Shown here in pieces: positions 1 to 6,684 of a stretch of DNA of 6,770 bases; the first letter of the stretch is position 1, and each line of letters opens with the position of its first letter. The stretch lies in assembly GCA_903930095.1 (NCBI GenBank), contig CAIYXE010000626.1, positions 1-6,770 on the forward strand, in the 5' to 3' direction. This DNA comes from an uncultured Hyphomicrobiales bacterium. GTDB taxonomy: Bacteria; Pseudomonadota; Alphaproteobacteria; Rhizobiales; Aestuariivirgaceae. The notes under the pieces were generated by a model, which did not search any database, was not told the origin of the DNA, and saw only the letters and a list, made by a program, of their open reading frames with translations. A program made the position numbers and the translations under genes.

Positions 1-31
1 CATGCGCACCCTTAACCCCGCCTACGCCTGA
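1..31 (+). CDS. 3' end of the upstream gene, probably ftsW (partial)
   Basis: Reading from base 2 gives MRTLNPAYA and then a TGA stop at 29-31, the only reading with a stop placed just before murG. Nine residues cannot identify a family. The guess of FtsW, the septal lipid II polymerase of the SEDS family, rests only on context: in alphaproteobacterial dcw clusters the gene immediately before murG is normally ftsW. The stop lies 6 bases before the murG ATG, and the murG ribosome binding site overlaps it. The ATG at 2-4 is read here as an internal codon. Confidence 0.45.
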   Translation, partial: MRTLNPAYA

Positions 32-33
32 GG
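29..33 (+). promoter_or_regulatory. Ribosome binding site of murG overlapping the upstream stop
   Basis: TGAGG contains both the upstream TGA stop and a GAGG Shine-Dalgarno core (30-33), four bases before the ATG at 38. Terminating ribosomes would therefore stop on the murG binding site, which suggests coupling of the two genes. The short spacer makes this a moderate site. Confidence 0.5.
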
Positions 34-37
34 CGCC

Positions 38-1138
38 ATGGAGAGGGCAGGAATCTTCGTTCTCGCCGCGGGCGGCACCGGCGGGCATCTGTTTCCCGCC
101 CAGGCGCTGGCGGAGGAGCTGACGCGGCGCGGGCACGCCATCCACCTGATGACGGATGAGCGTGTGCGGGACTACGGCAAGTCCTTTCCCGCCGTGGAAA
201 CGCATATCGTTCCCTCCGCCACGCTCTCGCTGTCGAAGCCCTGGGCAGTGCCGGGCAGGGCGCTTAGGCTCTATGGCGGCTACCGCGCGGCGCGCGCGAT
301 CCTGAAGCGGGTGAAGCCGCGCGCTGTCATCGGCTTCGGCGGCTATCCGTCCTTTCCACCGATCCTGGCGGCGTCACGGCTGAAGATTCCGTCCTGCGTG
401 CATGACCAGAACGCCGTGATGGGCCGCGCCAACCGCGTGCTGGCCCGCTGGGCAGATGCGGTCGCCTCATCCTTCCCCGAGCTGATGGGTCTGCCGCCCG
501 AGGCGCGCGGCAAGCTCACCATCACCGGCAACCCGGTGCGCGACATCGCACTCCGCCAGCAGGCCGCACCCTATCCGCCCTTTGACCGCTTCAACCTGCT
601 CGTCTTCGGCGGCAGCCAGGGGGCGCAGTTCTTCGGCACGTTCATGCCCGAGGTCTTCGCCGCGATGAGCGCCGGTGAACGGGCGGGCATCAAGCTCACC
701 CAGCAGGTGCGCGCGGAAAACATGGACAGCGTCGGGCAAGCCTATCGCGCCCTAGGGCTCGACTGCGAGCTCAGCCCCTTCTTCACGGACATGCCGAAGC
801 ATATCGCGGAGTCGCATCTCGTCGTCTGCCGCTCGGGCGCCTCCACGGTTGCGGAACTCGGCGTCATCGGGCGGCCCGCCGTCATGGTGCCGCTGCCGCA
901 CGCCCTCGACAACGATCAATTGCGCAATGCCGAGAGCTTCGCCGCGGCAGGTGCTGGCTGGGTTCAGCCGCAGGCCGGCCTCGAGCCGAAGGCCTTTGCC
1001 CAATTTCTGACATCACTTCGCTCTCAACAGCCGCAACTTCAACAGGCGGCGGCGGCCGCGCTCGGACACGGCAGACCCGATGCCGCCCGGCGCCTGGCCG
1101 ACCTCGCCGAACGACTTGCAGGGATACAGCGCGCATGA
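38..1138 (+). CDS. murG: MurG, UDP-GlcNAc:lipid I GlcNAc transferase
   Basis: This GT-B fold glycosyltransferase of family GT28 adds GlcNAc from UDP-GlcNAc to lipid I, giving lipid II on the cytoplasmic face of the inner membrane. Its 366 residues are the usual length. The N-terminal domain shows the glycine loop GGTGGH (residues 12-17), a second loop GFGGYPS (99-105) and HDQN (122-125). The C-terminal donor domain shows TGNPVR (163-168), GGSQGA (191-196), the [11 protein letters not shown] stretch (264-274) with the conserved Glu273, and a [10 protein letters not shown] segment (285-294) expected to contact uracil and sugar. The ATG at 38 is chosen because the glycine loop then starts 11 residues in, as in relatives, and GAGG (30-33) sits upstream. 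The last four bases overlap murC (ATGA). The tail after about residue 318 is variable, Gln/Ala-rich and uses unusual codons. Confidence 0.97.
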   Translation: MERAGIFVLAAGGTGGHLFPAQALAEELTRRGHAIHLMTDERVRDYGKSFPAVETHIVPSATLSLSKPWAVPGRALRLYGGYRAARAILKRVKPRAVIGFGGYPSFPPILAASRLKIPSCVHDQNAVMGRANRVLARWADAVASSFPELMGLPPEARGKLTITGNPVRDIALRQQAAPYPPFDRFNLLVFGGSQGAQFFGTFMPEVFAAMSAGERAGIKLTQQVRAENMDSVGQAYRALGLDCELSPFFTDMPKHIAESHLVVCRSGASTVAELGVIGRPAVMVPLPHALDNDQLRNAESFAAAGAGWVQPQAGLEPKAFAQFLTSLRSQQPQLQQAAAAALGHGRPDAARRLADLAERLAGIQRA

Positions 1139-2550
1139 AACTTCCGGGAAACGTGGGCCCCATTCACTTCATCGGCATCGGTGGCATCGGCATGAGCGGC
1201 ATCGCCGAGGTGATGGCGACGCTGGGCTACAGCGTGCAGGGCTCCGACCTCTCCGACAATTACAACGTGGCACGCCTCAGGAAGGCGGGGATCGGCGTTC
1301 ATGTCGGCCACAAGGCTGAGAACCTGGGCGATGCGCAGGTGGTGGTCGTCTCCTCCGCCGTGAAGGACGACAACCCGGAGCTGGCCGAGGCCCGCAATCG
1401 CTATCTTCCCATCGTGCGGCGGGCCGAGATGCTGGCGGAACTGATGCGCTTCAAGTCTTGCGTGGCGGTGGGCGGCACCCATGGCAAGACGACGACGACC
1501 TCGCTCGTCGCGGCACTGCTGGATGCGGGGAACTTCGATCCCACCGTCATCAACGGCGGCATCATCAATGCCTATGGCACCAATGCCAGGCTCGGCAAGG
1601 GCGAGTGGATGGTGGTGGAGTCGGACGAATCCGACGGCACTTTCGTCAAGCTGCCGGCCGATGTCGTGATCGTCACCAATATCGACCCTGAGCACCTCGA
1701 CCATTACGGCACCTTCGACAAGGCCAAGGAGGCCTTCCTCGCCTTTGTCGAGAACATTCCCTTCTACGGCTTCGCGGTGATGTGCATCGACCACCCCGTG
1801 GTGCAGGAGCTGATCGGCCAGGTGAAGGACCGCCGCGTGATCACCTATGGCAAGAGCCCGCAGGCCGACGTGCGGCTGACGGATGTGAGCTATGTGGACG
1901 GCGAAACGCGCTTTTCCGTGCGCATGACGAACCGCCGCACCGGCAAGACCCATGACATCGGCGATCTCAGCCTCGCCATTCCGGGCGACCACAATGCGCT
2001 CAACTCCACTGCGGCGCTGGCCGTCGCCAAGGAGCTCGGCATTTCGGATGAGGCGATCCGCAAGGGCTTCAAGAGCTTCACCGGCGTCAAGCGGCGCTTC
2101 ACGCGGACGGGTGAGCACAATGGCATCACGGTCTATGACGATTACGGCCACCATCCGGTGGAGATCGCGGCCGTGCTGAAGGCAGCGCGCGGCGTTGCCA
2201 GGGGCAGGGTGCTCGCCATCATGCAGCCGCACCGCTATACCCGGCTCCACTCGCTGTTCAACGAGTTCTGCACCTGCTTCAACGATGCTGACACGGTGAT
2301 CCTGGCCCCCGTCTTCGCGGCGGGCGAGGCGCCGATCGAGGGGGCATCTCATACAGCGCTCATGGAAGGGCTGAAGTCGCGCGGGCATCGCGCGGTCCAT
2401 GCCATCGACAAGCCCGAGCAGCTGGCGCCCCTCGTGCGCAAGCTGGCGCAGCCCGGCGATATCGTCATGTGCCTGGGTGCTGGCACCATCACGCAATGGG
2501 CCTATGCGCTGCCGGGACAGCTCGAAGCCTTCGACAAGGCGGCTGGCTGA
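1135..2550 (+). CDS. murC: MurC, UDP-N-acetylmuramate--L-alanine ligase
   Basis: This cytoplasmic ATP-dependent Mur ligase attaches L-Ala to UDP-MurNAc, the first residue of the peptidoglycan stem peptide. Its 471 residues match the family. The N-terminal Rossmann-like domain has GIGGIGMSG (14-22) for UDP-MurNAc. The central ATPase domain has the P-loop GGTHGKTTT (113-121), the ESDESDGTF metal/substrate region (162-170), [11 protein letters not shown] (182-192) and GDHNALN (284-290). The C-terminal domain starts around GVKRRF (317-322) and shows DDYGHHP (335-341), QPHRYTR (364-370) and the late GAG (448-450). DDYGHHP is typical of MurC and separates it from MurD, MurE and MurF. The start overlaps the murG stop as ATGA. 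AGGGA (1120-1124) lies 10 bases upstream, a weak site, so reinitiation from murG is likely. Its end overlaps murB by one base (TGATG). Confidence 0.98.
   Translation: MKLPGNVGPIHFIGIGGIGMSGIAEVMATLGYSVQGSDLSDNYNVARLRKAGIGVHVGHKAENLGDAQVVVVSSAVKDDNPELAEARNRYLPIVRRAEMLAELMRFKSCVAVGGTHGKTTTTSLVAALLDAGNFDPTVINGGIINAYGTNARLGKGEWMVVESDESDGTFVKLPADVVIVTNIDPEHLDHYGTFDKAKEAFLAFVENIPFYGFAVMCIDHPVVQELIGQVKDRRVITYGKSPQADVRLTDVSYVDGETRFSVRMTNRRTGKTHDIGDLSLAIPGDHNALNSTAALAVAKELGISDEAIRKGFKSFTGVKRRFTRTGEHNGITVYDDYGHHPVEIAAVLKAARGVARGRVLAIMQPHRYTRLHSLFNEFCTCFNDADTVILAPVFAAGEAPIEGASHTALMEGLKSRGHRAVHAIDKPEQLAPLVRKLAQPGDIVMCLGAGTITQWAYALPGQLEAFDKAAG
2536..2542 (+). promoter_or_regulatory. Ribosome binding site deciding the murB start
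   Basis: AAGGCGG lies seven bases before the ATG at 2550, inside the last murC codons. With the TGATG stop/start overlap it supports 2550 over the upstream in-frame ATG at 2469. Confidence 0.6.
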
Positions 2551-3479
2551 TGGGACGGCTCGATGGCCAGGCCCTGCTGAAGCGCCTGCCCAAGGTGCGC
2601 GGACGGCTCGAGCCCGATGCGCCCTTGGCCGACCTCACCTGGTTTCGCGCCGGAGGGGCTGCGGAGGTGCTGTTCACGCCTGCCGATGAAGCCGACCTGG
2701 CGGATTTCCTCCAAGGCACGCCCGGCGACGTTCCGGTCTACGTGATCGGCGTGGGTTCCAACCTGCTGGTGCGCGATGGCGGCGTTCCGGGCGTCGTCAT
2801 CAGGCTCGGCAAGGCTTTCGCGGAGGTGAGCGAGGAACAAGGACACCGCGTGCGGGCGGGAACGGCGGCGCTGGATGTTCGCGTGGCCCGCTTCGCGCTC
2901 GAGAAAAGTATCGATGCATTAACCTTTCTGAGAGGTATACCGGGCACGATCGGCGGCGCGTTGCGCATGAATGCCGGAGCCTACGGGGGCGAGACGAAGG
3001 ACATTCTCATCGAGGCGCGCGCCGTCGACCGGTTGGGGAAGATCCACGTGCTCAGCAACGCGGACATGAAATACAGCTATCGCCACAGCGGCGCTGCAGA
3101 AGACCTTGTCTTCACGCAGGCGCTGTTGCAGGGCCGCGCGGGTGATCCTGCGGAGATTGCGGCCGCGATGGACAAGATCACGGCAAGCCGCGAGGCCACC
3201 CAGCCGGTCAAGAGCCGCACCGGCGGATCGACCTTCAAGAACCCGCCGGGCAACAAGTCCTGGCAGCTGATCGACAAGGCGGGCATGCGCGGCTTCGCGG
3301 TGGGCCCGGCGAAAGTCTCTGACCTGCACTGCAACTTCCTCATCAACGAGGGCGGCGCGACCGCATCCGAGATCGAGGAACTGGGCGAGACGGTGCGCGC
3401 CAGGGTGAAGGAAACCTCCGGCATCGCGCTCGACTGGGAGATCAAGCGCATCGGCCTCAGGCCCGGGGAGGGGTCATGA
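2550..3479 (+). CDS. murB: MurB, UDP-N-acetylenolpyruvoylglucosamine reductase
   Basis: This FAD enzyme uses NADPH to reduce UDP-GlcNAc-enolpyruvate to UDP-MurNAc, the substrate of MurC. From the ATG at 2550 it has 309 residues. The FAD domain shows TWFRAGG (30-36), [12 protein letters not shown] (67-78) and [18 protein letters not shown] (129-146). The substrate domain shows SYRHS (176-180), the proton-donor serine in GGSTFKNP (Ser227) and the catalytic Glu297 in WEIKR. The size and the GSTFKNP form indicate a type II MurB. The reading frame stays open upstream to an ATG at 2469, but the 27 extra residues lie inside murC and resemble nothing in MurB. The start at 2550 forms TGATG with the murC stop and has AAGGCGG seven bases upstream. 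The codons around 2903-2940 are unusually A/T-rich for this gene. The end overlaps ddl as ATGA. Confidence 0.97.
   Translation: MGRLDGQALLKRLPKVRGRLEPDAPLADLTWFRAGGAAEVLFTPADEADLADFLQGTPGDVPVYVIGVGSNLLVRDGGVPGVVIRLGKAFAEVSEEQGHRVRAGTAALDVRVARFALEKSIDALTFLRGIPGTIGGALRMNAGAYGGETKDILIEARAVDRLGKIHVLSNADMKYSYRHSGAAEDLVFTQALLQGRAGDPAEIAAAMDKITASREATQPVKSRTGGSTFKNPPGNKSWQLIDKAGMRGFAVGPAKVSDLHCNFLINEGGATASEIEELGETVRARVKETSGIALDWEIKRIGLRPGEGS
3465..3473 (+). promoter_or_regulatory. Strong ribosome binding site of ddl
   Basis: GGGGAGGGG contains a full GGAGG (3467-3471), four bases before the ATG at 3476, within the last murB codons. It is the best Shine-Dalgarno match in the window. It implies that ddl can recruit ribosomes on its own as well as by reinitiation at the ATGA overlap. 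Confidence 0.65.
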
Positions 3480-4411
3480 ACCGCGTGCCGTCCGAAACGG
3501 CGGTGGCCGTGCTCATGGGCGGCTGGTCGGCCGAGCGCGAGGTCAGCCTGTCCTCCGGCAAGTCCTGCCTCGCCGCGCTGACGCGGGCGGGCTTCAGGGC
3601 CGTGCCTGTCGATGTCCAGCGCGGCAGCATCGTGCCGGTGCTGCAGGAGATGAAGCCGGATGTGGCCTTCAATGCGCTCCACGGCAAGTGGGGCGAGGAC
3701 GGCTGCTGCGCCGCGATCCTCGAAACCCTGCAGATCCCCTATACCCATTCGGGCGTGCTGGCCTCCTCGCTTGCCATGCACAAGGAAAAATCGAAGGTGA
3801 TCTTCGCCGCAGCGGGCATTCCCGTGGCCGAGAGCCTGCTCGTGCCGCTGGAAGAGGTGGCGGCGGGCCACCCGATGCCTCCGCCCTATGTCGTGAAGCC
3901 GGTGAATGAGGGCTCGAGCGTGGGCGTGCATATTGTGCTCGAAACGGCCAACGGCCCGGCGCGTGGCGTGCTGGACGAACGCCACATCTTTGGCTCCCAC
4001 GCCATGGTCGAGCGCTTCGTGCCCGGCAAGGAACTGACCTGCGCGGTGATCGGCGAGACGCCGCTGGGAGTCATCGACATCGTGTCGAAGAGTTCGAGCT
4101 GGTATGACTATACGGCAAAATACGCGCCGGGCGGCTCCCAGCACATTCTGCCCGCGGAGATAGCCGGGGCTGTCTACCGCCACTGCCAGGATCTGGCGCT
4201 TCGCGCCCACAGGGCGCTGGGCTGCCGCGGCGTGTCACGCGCCGATTTCCGTTATGACGAGGGCGGCACGGGCGAACTGATCCTGCTCGAGGTCAATACC
4301 CAGCCGGGCATGACGGGCACCTCGCTGGTGCCCGAACTCGCGGCACATGCCGGGCACAGCTATGAGGCGCTCGTCACCTGGATGGTGAACGATGCGTCGG
4401 TGGACCGATGA
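3476..4411 (+). CDS. ddl: D-alanine--D-alanine ligase
   Basis: This cytoplasmic ATP-grasp enzyme joins two D-Ala molecules; the dipeptide is then added by MurF to the UDP-MurNAc tripeptide. At 311 residues it is the short DdlB-type form common in dcw clusters. Visible motifs are [11 protein letters not shown] (15-25) with Glu20 matching E. coli DdlB Glu15, HGKWGEDG (69-76), the glycine-rich loop [10 protein letters not shown] (141-150) with Ser147 matching Ser150, the omega-loop pair Lys215-Tyr216, SRADF (254-258) with Asp257, and [10 protein letters not shown] (271-280) carrying the metal ligands Glu272 and Asn274. Tyr216 is the residue expected for D-Ala-D-Ala specificity rather than the D-lactate ligases of VanA type. 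The start overlaps the murB stop (ATGA) and has a strong upstream binding site. The end overlaps ftsQ in the same way. The symbol ddlB would be equally suitable. Confidence 0.97.
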   Translation: MNRVPSETAVAVLMGGWSAEREVSLSSGKSCLAALTRAGFRAVPVDVQRGSIVPVLQEMKPDVAFNALHGKWGEDGCCAAILETLQIPYTHSGVLASSLAMHKEKSKVIFAAAGIPVAESLLVPLEEVAAGHPMPPPYVVKPVNEGSSVGVHIVLETANGPARGVLDERHIFGSHAMVERFVPGKELTCAVIGETPLGVIDIVSKSSSWYDYTAKYAPGGSQHILPAEIAGAVYRHCQDLALRAHRALGCRGVSRADFRYDEGGTGELILLEVNTQPGMTGTSLVPELAAHAGHSYEALVTWMVNDASVDR

Positions 4412-5262
4412 GCGGCGTCTACAGCGTCTATGTGCGCAAGCGCTCGTCCACATGGCTCGACCGGCTCTCCGCCTTCCGCTTCCGCCTGGCGCTGCGCGCG
4501 GGCGCGGTGGTGGTGCTGGGCGTGGTGCTGGCGGCAGGCCTGCTGCGCGGTGGCCACCTCGATTATGAAGGCAGCATGTGGCTGTTGCTGCCCGGAAAGG
4601 CGGCGAGCCTGGTTGGCATGGCGGCGGAGGACATCTCCATCACCGGGCTCGAGCATCACGAGCCGGAAGCCTTGCTTGCGGCGATCGGCGTGCAGCCGGG
4701 AGGCTCGCTGTTGGGCTTTGACGCGGGCCACGCCCGCCGCATCCTCGAAGGCCTCGACTGGATCGAGCGCGCCAAGGTGCAGCGGCTGTTTCCGAACCAG
4801 CTCGCGGTGGAGGTGAAGGAGCGCGAGCCCTTCGCCATCTGGCAGCGGGGCGAGTCATATTACGTGATCGACCGGACGGGCGCGGCGATGAGCGGACTGG
4901 CCGCGGCCAAGCTCGTGCGGCTGCCGCTGGTCACCGGCGAGGGGGCCAATACCGCGGTGGCCGATCTCATTAACCAACTTTCAGCCTATCCCGGCATATT
5001 GTTGCAGATGAAGGCGGCCGCGCGGGTGGGGAAACGCCGCTGGACGCTCTATCTGGACAGCGGCATCACCGTGCAGCTGCCAGAACGGGACTGGCAGGAT
5101 GCGCTCCGCATGGCTGACGAGCTGAACAGGACGCAGCAGTTGCTCTCGCGGGGCATCAGGTCGGTTGACCTGCGGCTCGCCGGGCGGGTGATCGTCGAGG
5201 TGGCGGAGCTCGATCCGGCCGAGATCGAGGCCGGAGGCAGGAAGACGGCGGGGACCGAGTAG
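4408..5262 (+). CDS. ftsQ: Cell division protein FtsQ
   Basis: FtsQ is a single-pass inner-membrane divisome protein that, with FtsB and FtsL, links early and late division proteins and helps control septal wall synthesis. The 284 residues show a cytoplasmic basic N-terminus (about 1-27), one hydrophobic segment (about 28-46, rich in V, L, A and G) and a periplasmic part. A POTRA domain spans roughly 74-142, beginning DISITGLEHHEPEAL and ending VEVKEREPFAIW. The beta domain follows with YYVIDRTGAAMSG (151-163) and RSVDLRLAGRVIV (251-263). This order and the WIERAKVQRLFPNQLAVEV stretch (118-136) are typical of FtsQ/DivIB. The start overlaps the ddl stop (ATGA); only a poor GGTGGA (4399-4404) lies upstream, so translation probably depends on ddl. 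Unlike the preceding genes it does not overlap its downstream neighbour, ending 32 bases before ftsA. A patch of A/T-ending codons lies near 4967-5010. Confidence 0.95.
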   Translation: MSGVYSVYVRKRSSTWLDRLSAFRFRLALRAGAVVVLGVVLAAGLLRGGHLDYEGSMWLLLPGKAASLVGMAAEDISITGLEHHEPEALLAAIGVQPGGSLLGFDAGHARRILEGLDWIERAKVQRLFPNQLAVEVKEREPFAIWQRGESYYVIDRTGAAMSGLAAAKLVRLPLVTGEGANTAVADLINQLSAYPGILLQMKAAARVGKRRWTLYLDSGITVQLPERDWQDALRMADELNRTQQLLSRGIRSVDLRLAGRVIVEVAELDPAEIEAGGRKTAGTE

Positions 5263-5294
5263 AACGGATCCACCCCGCCCGGGTTTTTGGGGAA
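5263..5294 (+). other. ftsQ-ftsA intergenic gap with small possible hairpins
   Basis: This is the only spacer longer than 6 bases within the murG-ftsA run. ACCC (5272-5275) can pair with GGGT (5281-5284) around a CGCCC loop, followed by T residues. Alternatively CCCC (5273-5276) can pair with GGGG (5289-5292), the purine run that would serve ftsA translation. Both stems are only 4 bp. I do not call a terminator, and any regulatory role is speculative. Confidence 0.3.
5289..5294 (+). promoter_or_regulatory. Ribosome binding site of ftsA that leaves the start ambiguous
   Basis: GGGGAA ends directly at the ATG at 5295, too close to serve it. It lies nine bases before the in-frame ATG at 5304, a normal spacing. 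Spacing therefore favours 5304 (MTVVQFQ) over 5295 (MSQMTVV), a three-residue difference. Confidence 0.45.
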
Positions 5295-6629
5295 ATGTCG
5301 CAGATGACGGTGGTGCAGTTTCAGGGCAAGGGCGGCGCCAAGCCGCCAGCCGTTTCCAAGGGTGGGCTGATCGCCGCGCTCGACATCGGCTCGACCAAGA
5401 TCTGCTGCCTCATTGCCGACGCCGTGCCCGCCAAGCACCGCAGCGCGGATGCGGACGAGAAATTCAGCCTGAAGGTTCTGGGCGTCGGCCACCAGCTCTC
5501 ACGCGGGGTGCGCTCCGGTGCGATCATCAACGTCGACGAGGCTGAGCGCGCAATCCGGCTCGCGGTCGATGCCGCCGAGCGCATGGCGCAGCGCACCATC
5601 AACGAAATTCATGTGAACGTCTCCGGCGGCCGGCCGCAGTCGCGCCTGCATACCGGCACGATGGCCGTCGCCTCCGGCCAGGTGGAGCCCATGGACGTGG
5701 ACAGGGTGCGCGACGCAGCCCTGGCGCAGGTCGATCCCGGCCGCCGCAACATCCTGCATCTCTCGCCGCTTCAGTACCAGCTCGACGACGCCCGGGGCAT
5801 CAAGGATCCGACGGGAATGTTCGGCGAAAGCCTGTCGCTCGAACTCGGCGTCGTGACGGTCGAGCCGCCGCACCTCAAGAACCTCGCCCTCGCCGTGGAG
5901 CGCGCACATCTCTCGATCGCCGGCTTCGTCATCGCGCCCTATGCGGCCGCCCGCGCCGTGCTGGCCGAGGATGAGAAGACGCTCGGCGTCACGGTCGTCG
6001 ACATGGGGGGCGCGACGACGAGCTTCGCCATTTTCCATGACGGCAAGCTGGTGACCGCCGATGTGCTGCCGCTTGGCGGCCAGCACATCACCAACGACAT
6101 CGCGCGCGGGCTTTCCACAACCATCGCCCATGCCGAGCGCATGAAGACGCTGTGGGGCTCCGCACTCGCGAGCGCCGTGGACGAGCGCGAGATGATCTCC
6201 GTGCCGCTGCTGGGCGAGCGCGGCGTCGACACCGTGCAGCAGGTGCCGAAGTCGATGCTCACCGGCATCATCAGGCCGCGGCTCGAGGAGACCTTCGAGC
6301 TGCTGCGCGCCAGGCTCGAGGCCTCGGGCGCGCTGCACCTGGCGGGCCGCCGCCTCGTCATCACCGGTGGCGCCAGCCAGCTCAACGGGGTGCGTGAGGT
6401 GGCCGCGCAGTGGCTGGACCGGCAGGTGCGCATGGGTGCGCCCGCCCATGTGCAGGGCATGCCGGAGAGCGCCCATTCCCCCGGTTTCGCGGTGTGCGCA
6501 GGCCTTCTGAACCATGCGCTGAAGCCCGATATCCATTGGGCGTTGCCGAAGTCCAAGGCAGAGGCCGTGGCGCGCGCCCAGTCCGGCTATGTCAGGCGTA
6601 TGGGCCGCTGGATCGCCGAGAGCTTCTGA
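5295..6629 (+). CDS. ftsA: Cell division protein FtsA
   Basis: FtsA is an actin-like ATPase that tethers FtsZ filaments to the inner membrane and signals to late division proteins. The 444 residues show phosphate loop 1 ALDIGSTKICCLI (28-40), an SHS2/1C region (about 90-175), phosphate loop 2 VVDMGGATTSF (234-244), the adenosine-motif region LVITGGASQLNG (354-365) and the C-terminal amphipathic targeting helix GYVRRMGRWIAESF (431-444). All parts needed for ATP binding and membrane binding look intact. About 20 residues around 42-60 form a polar insertion after the first loop, a place that varies among alphaproteobacteria. The start used is the outermost ATG; 5304 has better ribosome binding site spacing. 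It is probably co-transcribed with ftsQ, but the gene that follows is not ftsZ, its usual partner. Confidence 0.97.
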   Translation: MSQMTVVQFQGKGGAKPPAVSKGGLIAALDIGSTKICCLIADAVPAKHRSADADEKFSLKVLGVGHQLSRGVRSGAIINVDEAERAIRLAVDAAERMAQRTINEIHVNVSGGRPQSRLHTGTMAVASGQVEPMDVDRVRDAALAQVDPGRRNILHLSPLQYQLDDARGIKDPTGMFGESLSLELGVVTVEPPHLKNLALAVERAHLSIAGFVIAPYAAARAVLAEDEKTLGVTVVDMGGATTSFAIFHDGKLVTADVLPLGGQHITNDIARGLSTTIAHAERMKTLWGSALASAVDEREMISVPLLGERGVDTVQQVPKSMLTGIIRPRLEETFELLRARLEASGALHLAGRRLVITGGASQLNGVREVAAQWLDRQVRMGAPAHVQGMPESAHSPGFAVCAGLLNHALKPDIHWALPKSKAEAVARAQSGYVRRMGRWIAESF

Positions 6630-6647
6630 CGGGGCAACCCCGGATTT
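6630..6647 (+). terminator. Possible intrinsic terminator after ftsA
   Basis: The base after the ftsA stop opens a perfect 5-bp GC stem: CGGGG (6630-6634) pairs with CCCCG (6638-6642) around a CAA loop, followed by GATTT. The T run is only three long, so termination may be partial. The position, directly between ftsA and an unrelated gene, supports the call. No folding energy was computed. Confidence 0.45.
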
Positions 6648-6674
6648 GCATGCGGCGGGCCCGTCCGCTATATG
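6646..6674 (+). promoter_or_regulatory. Candidate sigma-70-type promoter for the CNNM gene
   Basis: TTGCAT (6646-6651) and TATATG (6669-6674) are separated by 17 bases. The wider element GCTATATG (6667-6674) fits the GCTANAW part of the alphaproteobacterial (Caulobacter housekeeping) -10 consensus. The -35 is weak, keeping only TTG. Transcription would be expected to begin near 6681, about four bases before the ATG at 6685, so the message would be almost leaderless. The -35 begins in the tail of the putative ftsA terminator. Confidence 0.45.
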
Positions 6675-6684
6675 CGCGGTCCCC

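Noticed and set aside
12..17. TTAACC near the window start as a CtrA site
   Set aside because: It is a lone half-site with no second TTAA at N7 spacing and lies inside the tail of the upstream gene. About one such word is expected by chance in this length.
1171..1206. Repeated GGCATCGG units at the start of murC
   Set aside because: They encode the conserved glycine-rich [10 protein letters not shown] nucleotide-binding loop, so the repetition follows from the protein.
1039..2496. Long antisense open frame (485 codons) opposite murC
   Set aside because: Its translation is rich in H, R, D and A with no recognisable motif, and it mirrors a complete, conserved MurC. GC-rich coding DNA commonly leaves the antisense frame open.
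2469..2549. Upstream in-frame extension of murB
   Set aside because: The 27 extra residues are murC sequence read in another frame and resemble no MurB. The start at 2550 has a ribosome binding site and the TGATG coupling.
3077..4210. Antisense open frame (377 codons) spanning the murB/ddl junction
   Set aside because: It crosses two intact conserved genes and encodes an Arg/His-rich sequence without motifs; it is a by-product of codon bias.
5272..5288. Hairpin plus T run between ftsQ and ftsA as an intrinsic terminator
   Set aside because: The stem is only 4 bp, and a strong terminator between ftsQ and ftsA would be hard to reconcile with their usual co-expression.
6110..6120. TTTCCACAA word in ftsA resembling a DnaA box
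   Set aside because: It departs from TTATCCACA at two positions, is isolated, and lies within conserved codons; there is no sign of an origin.
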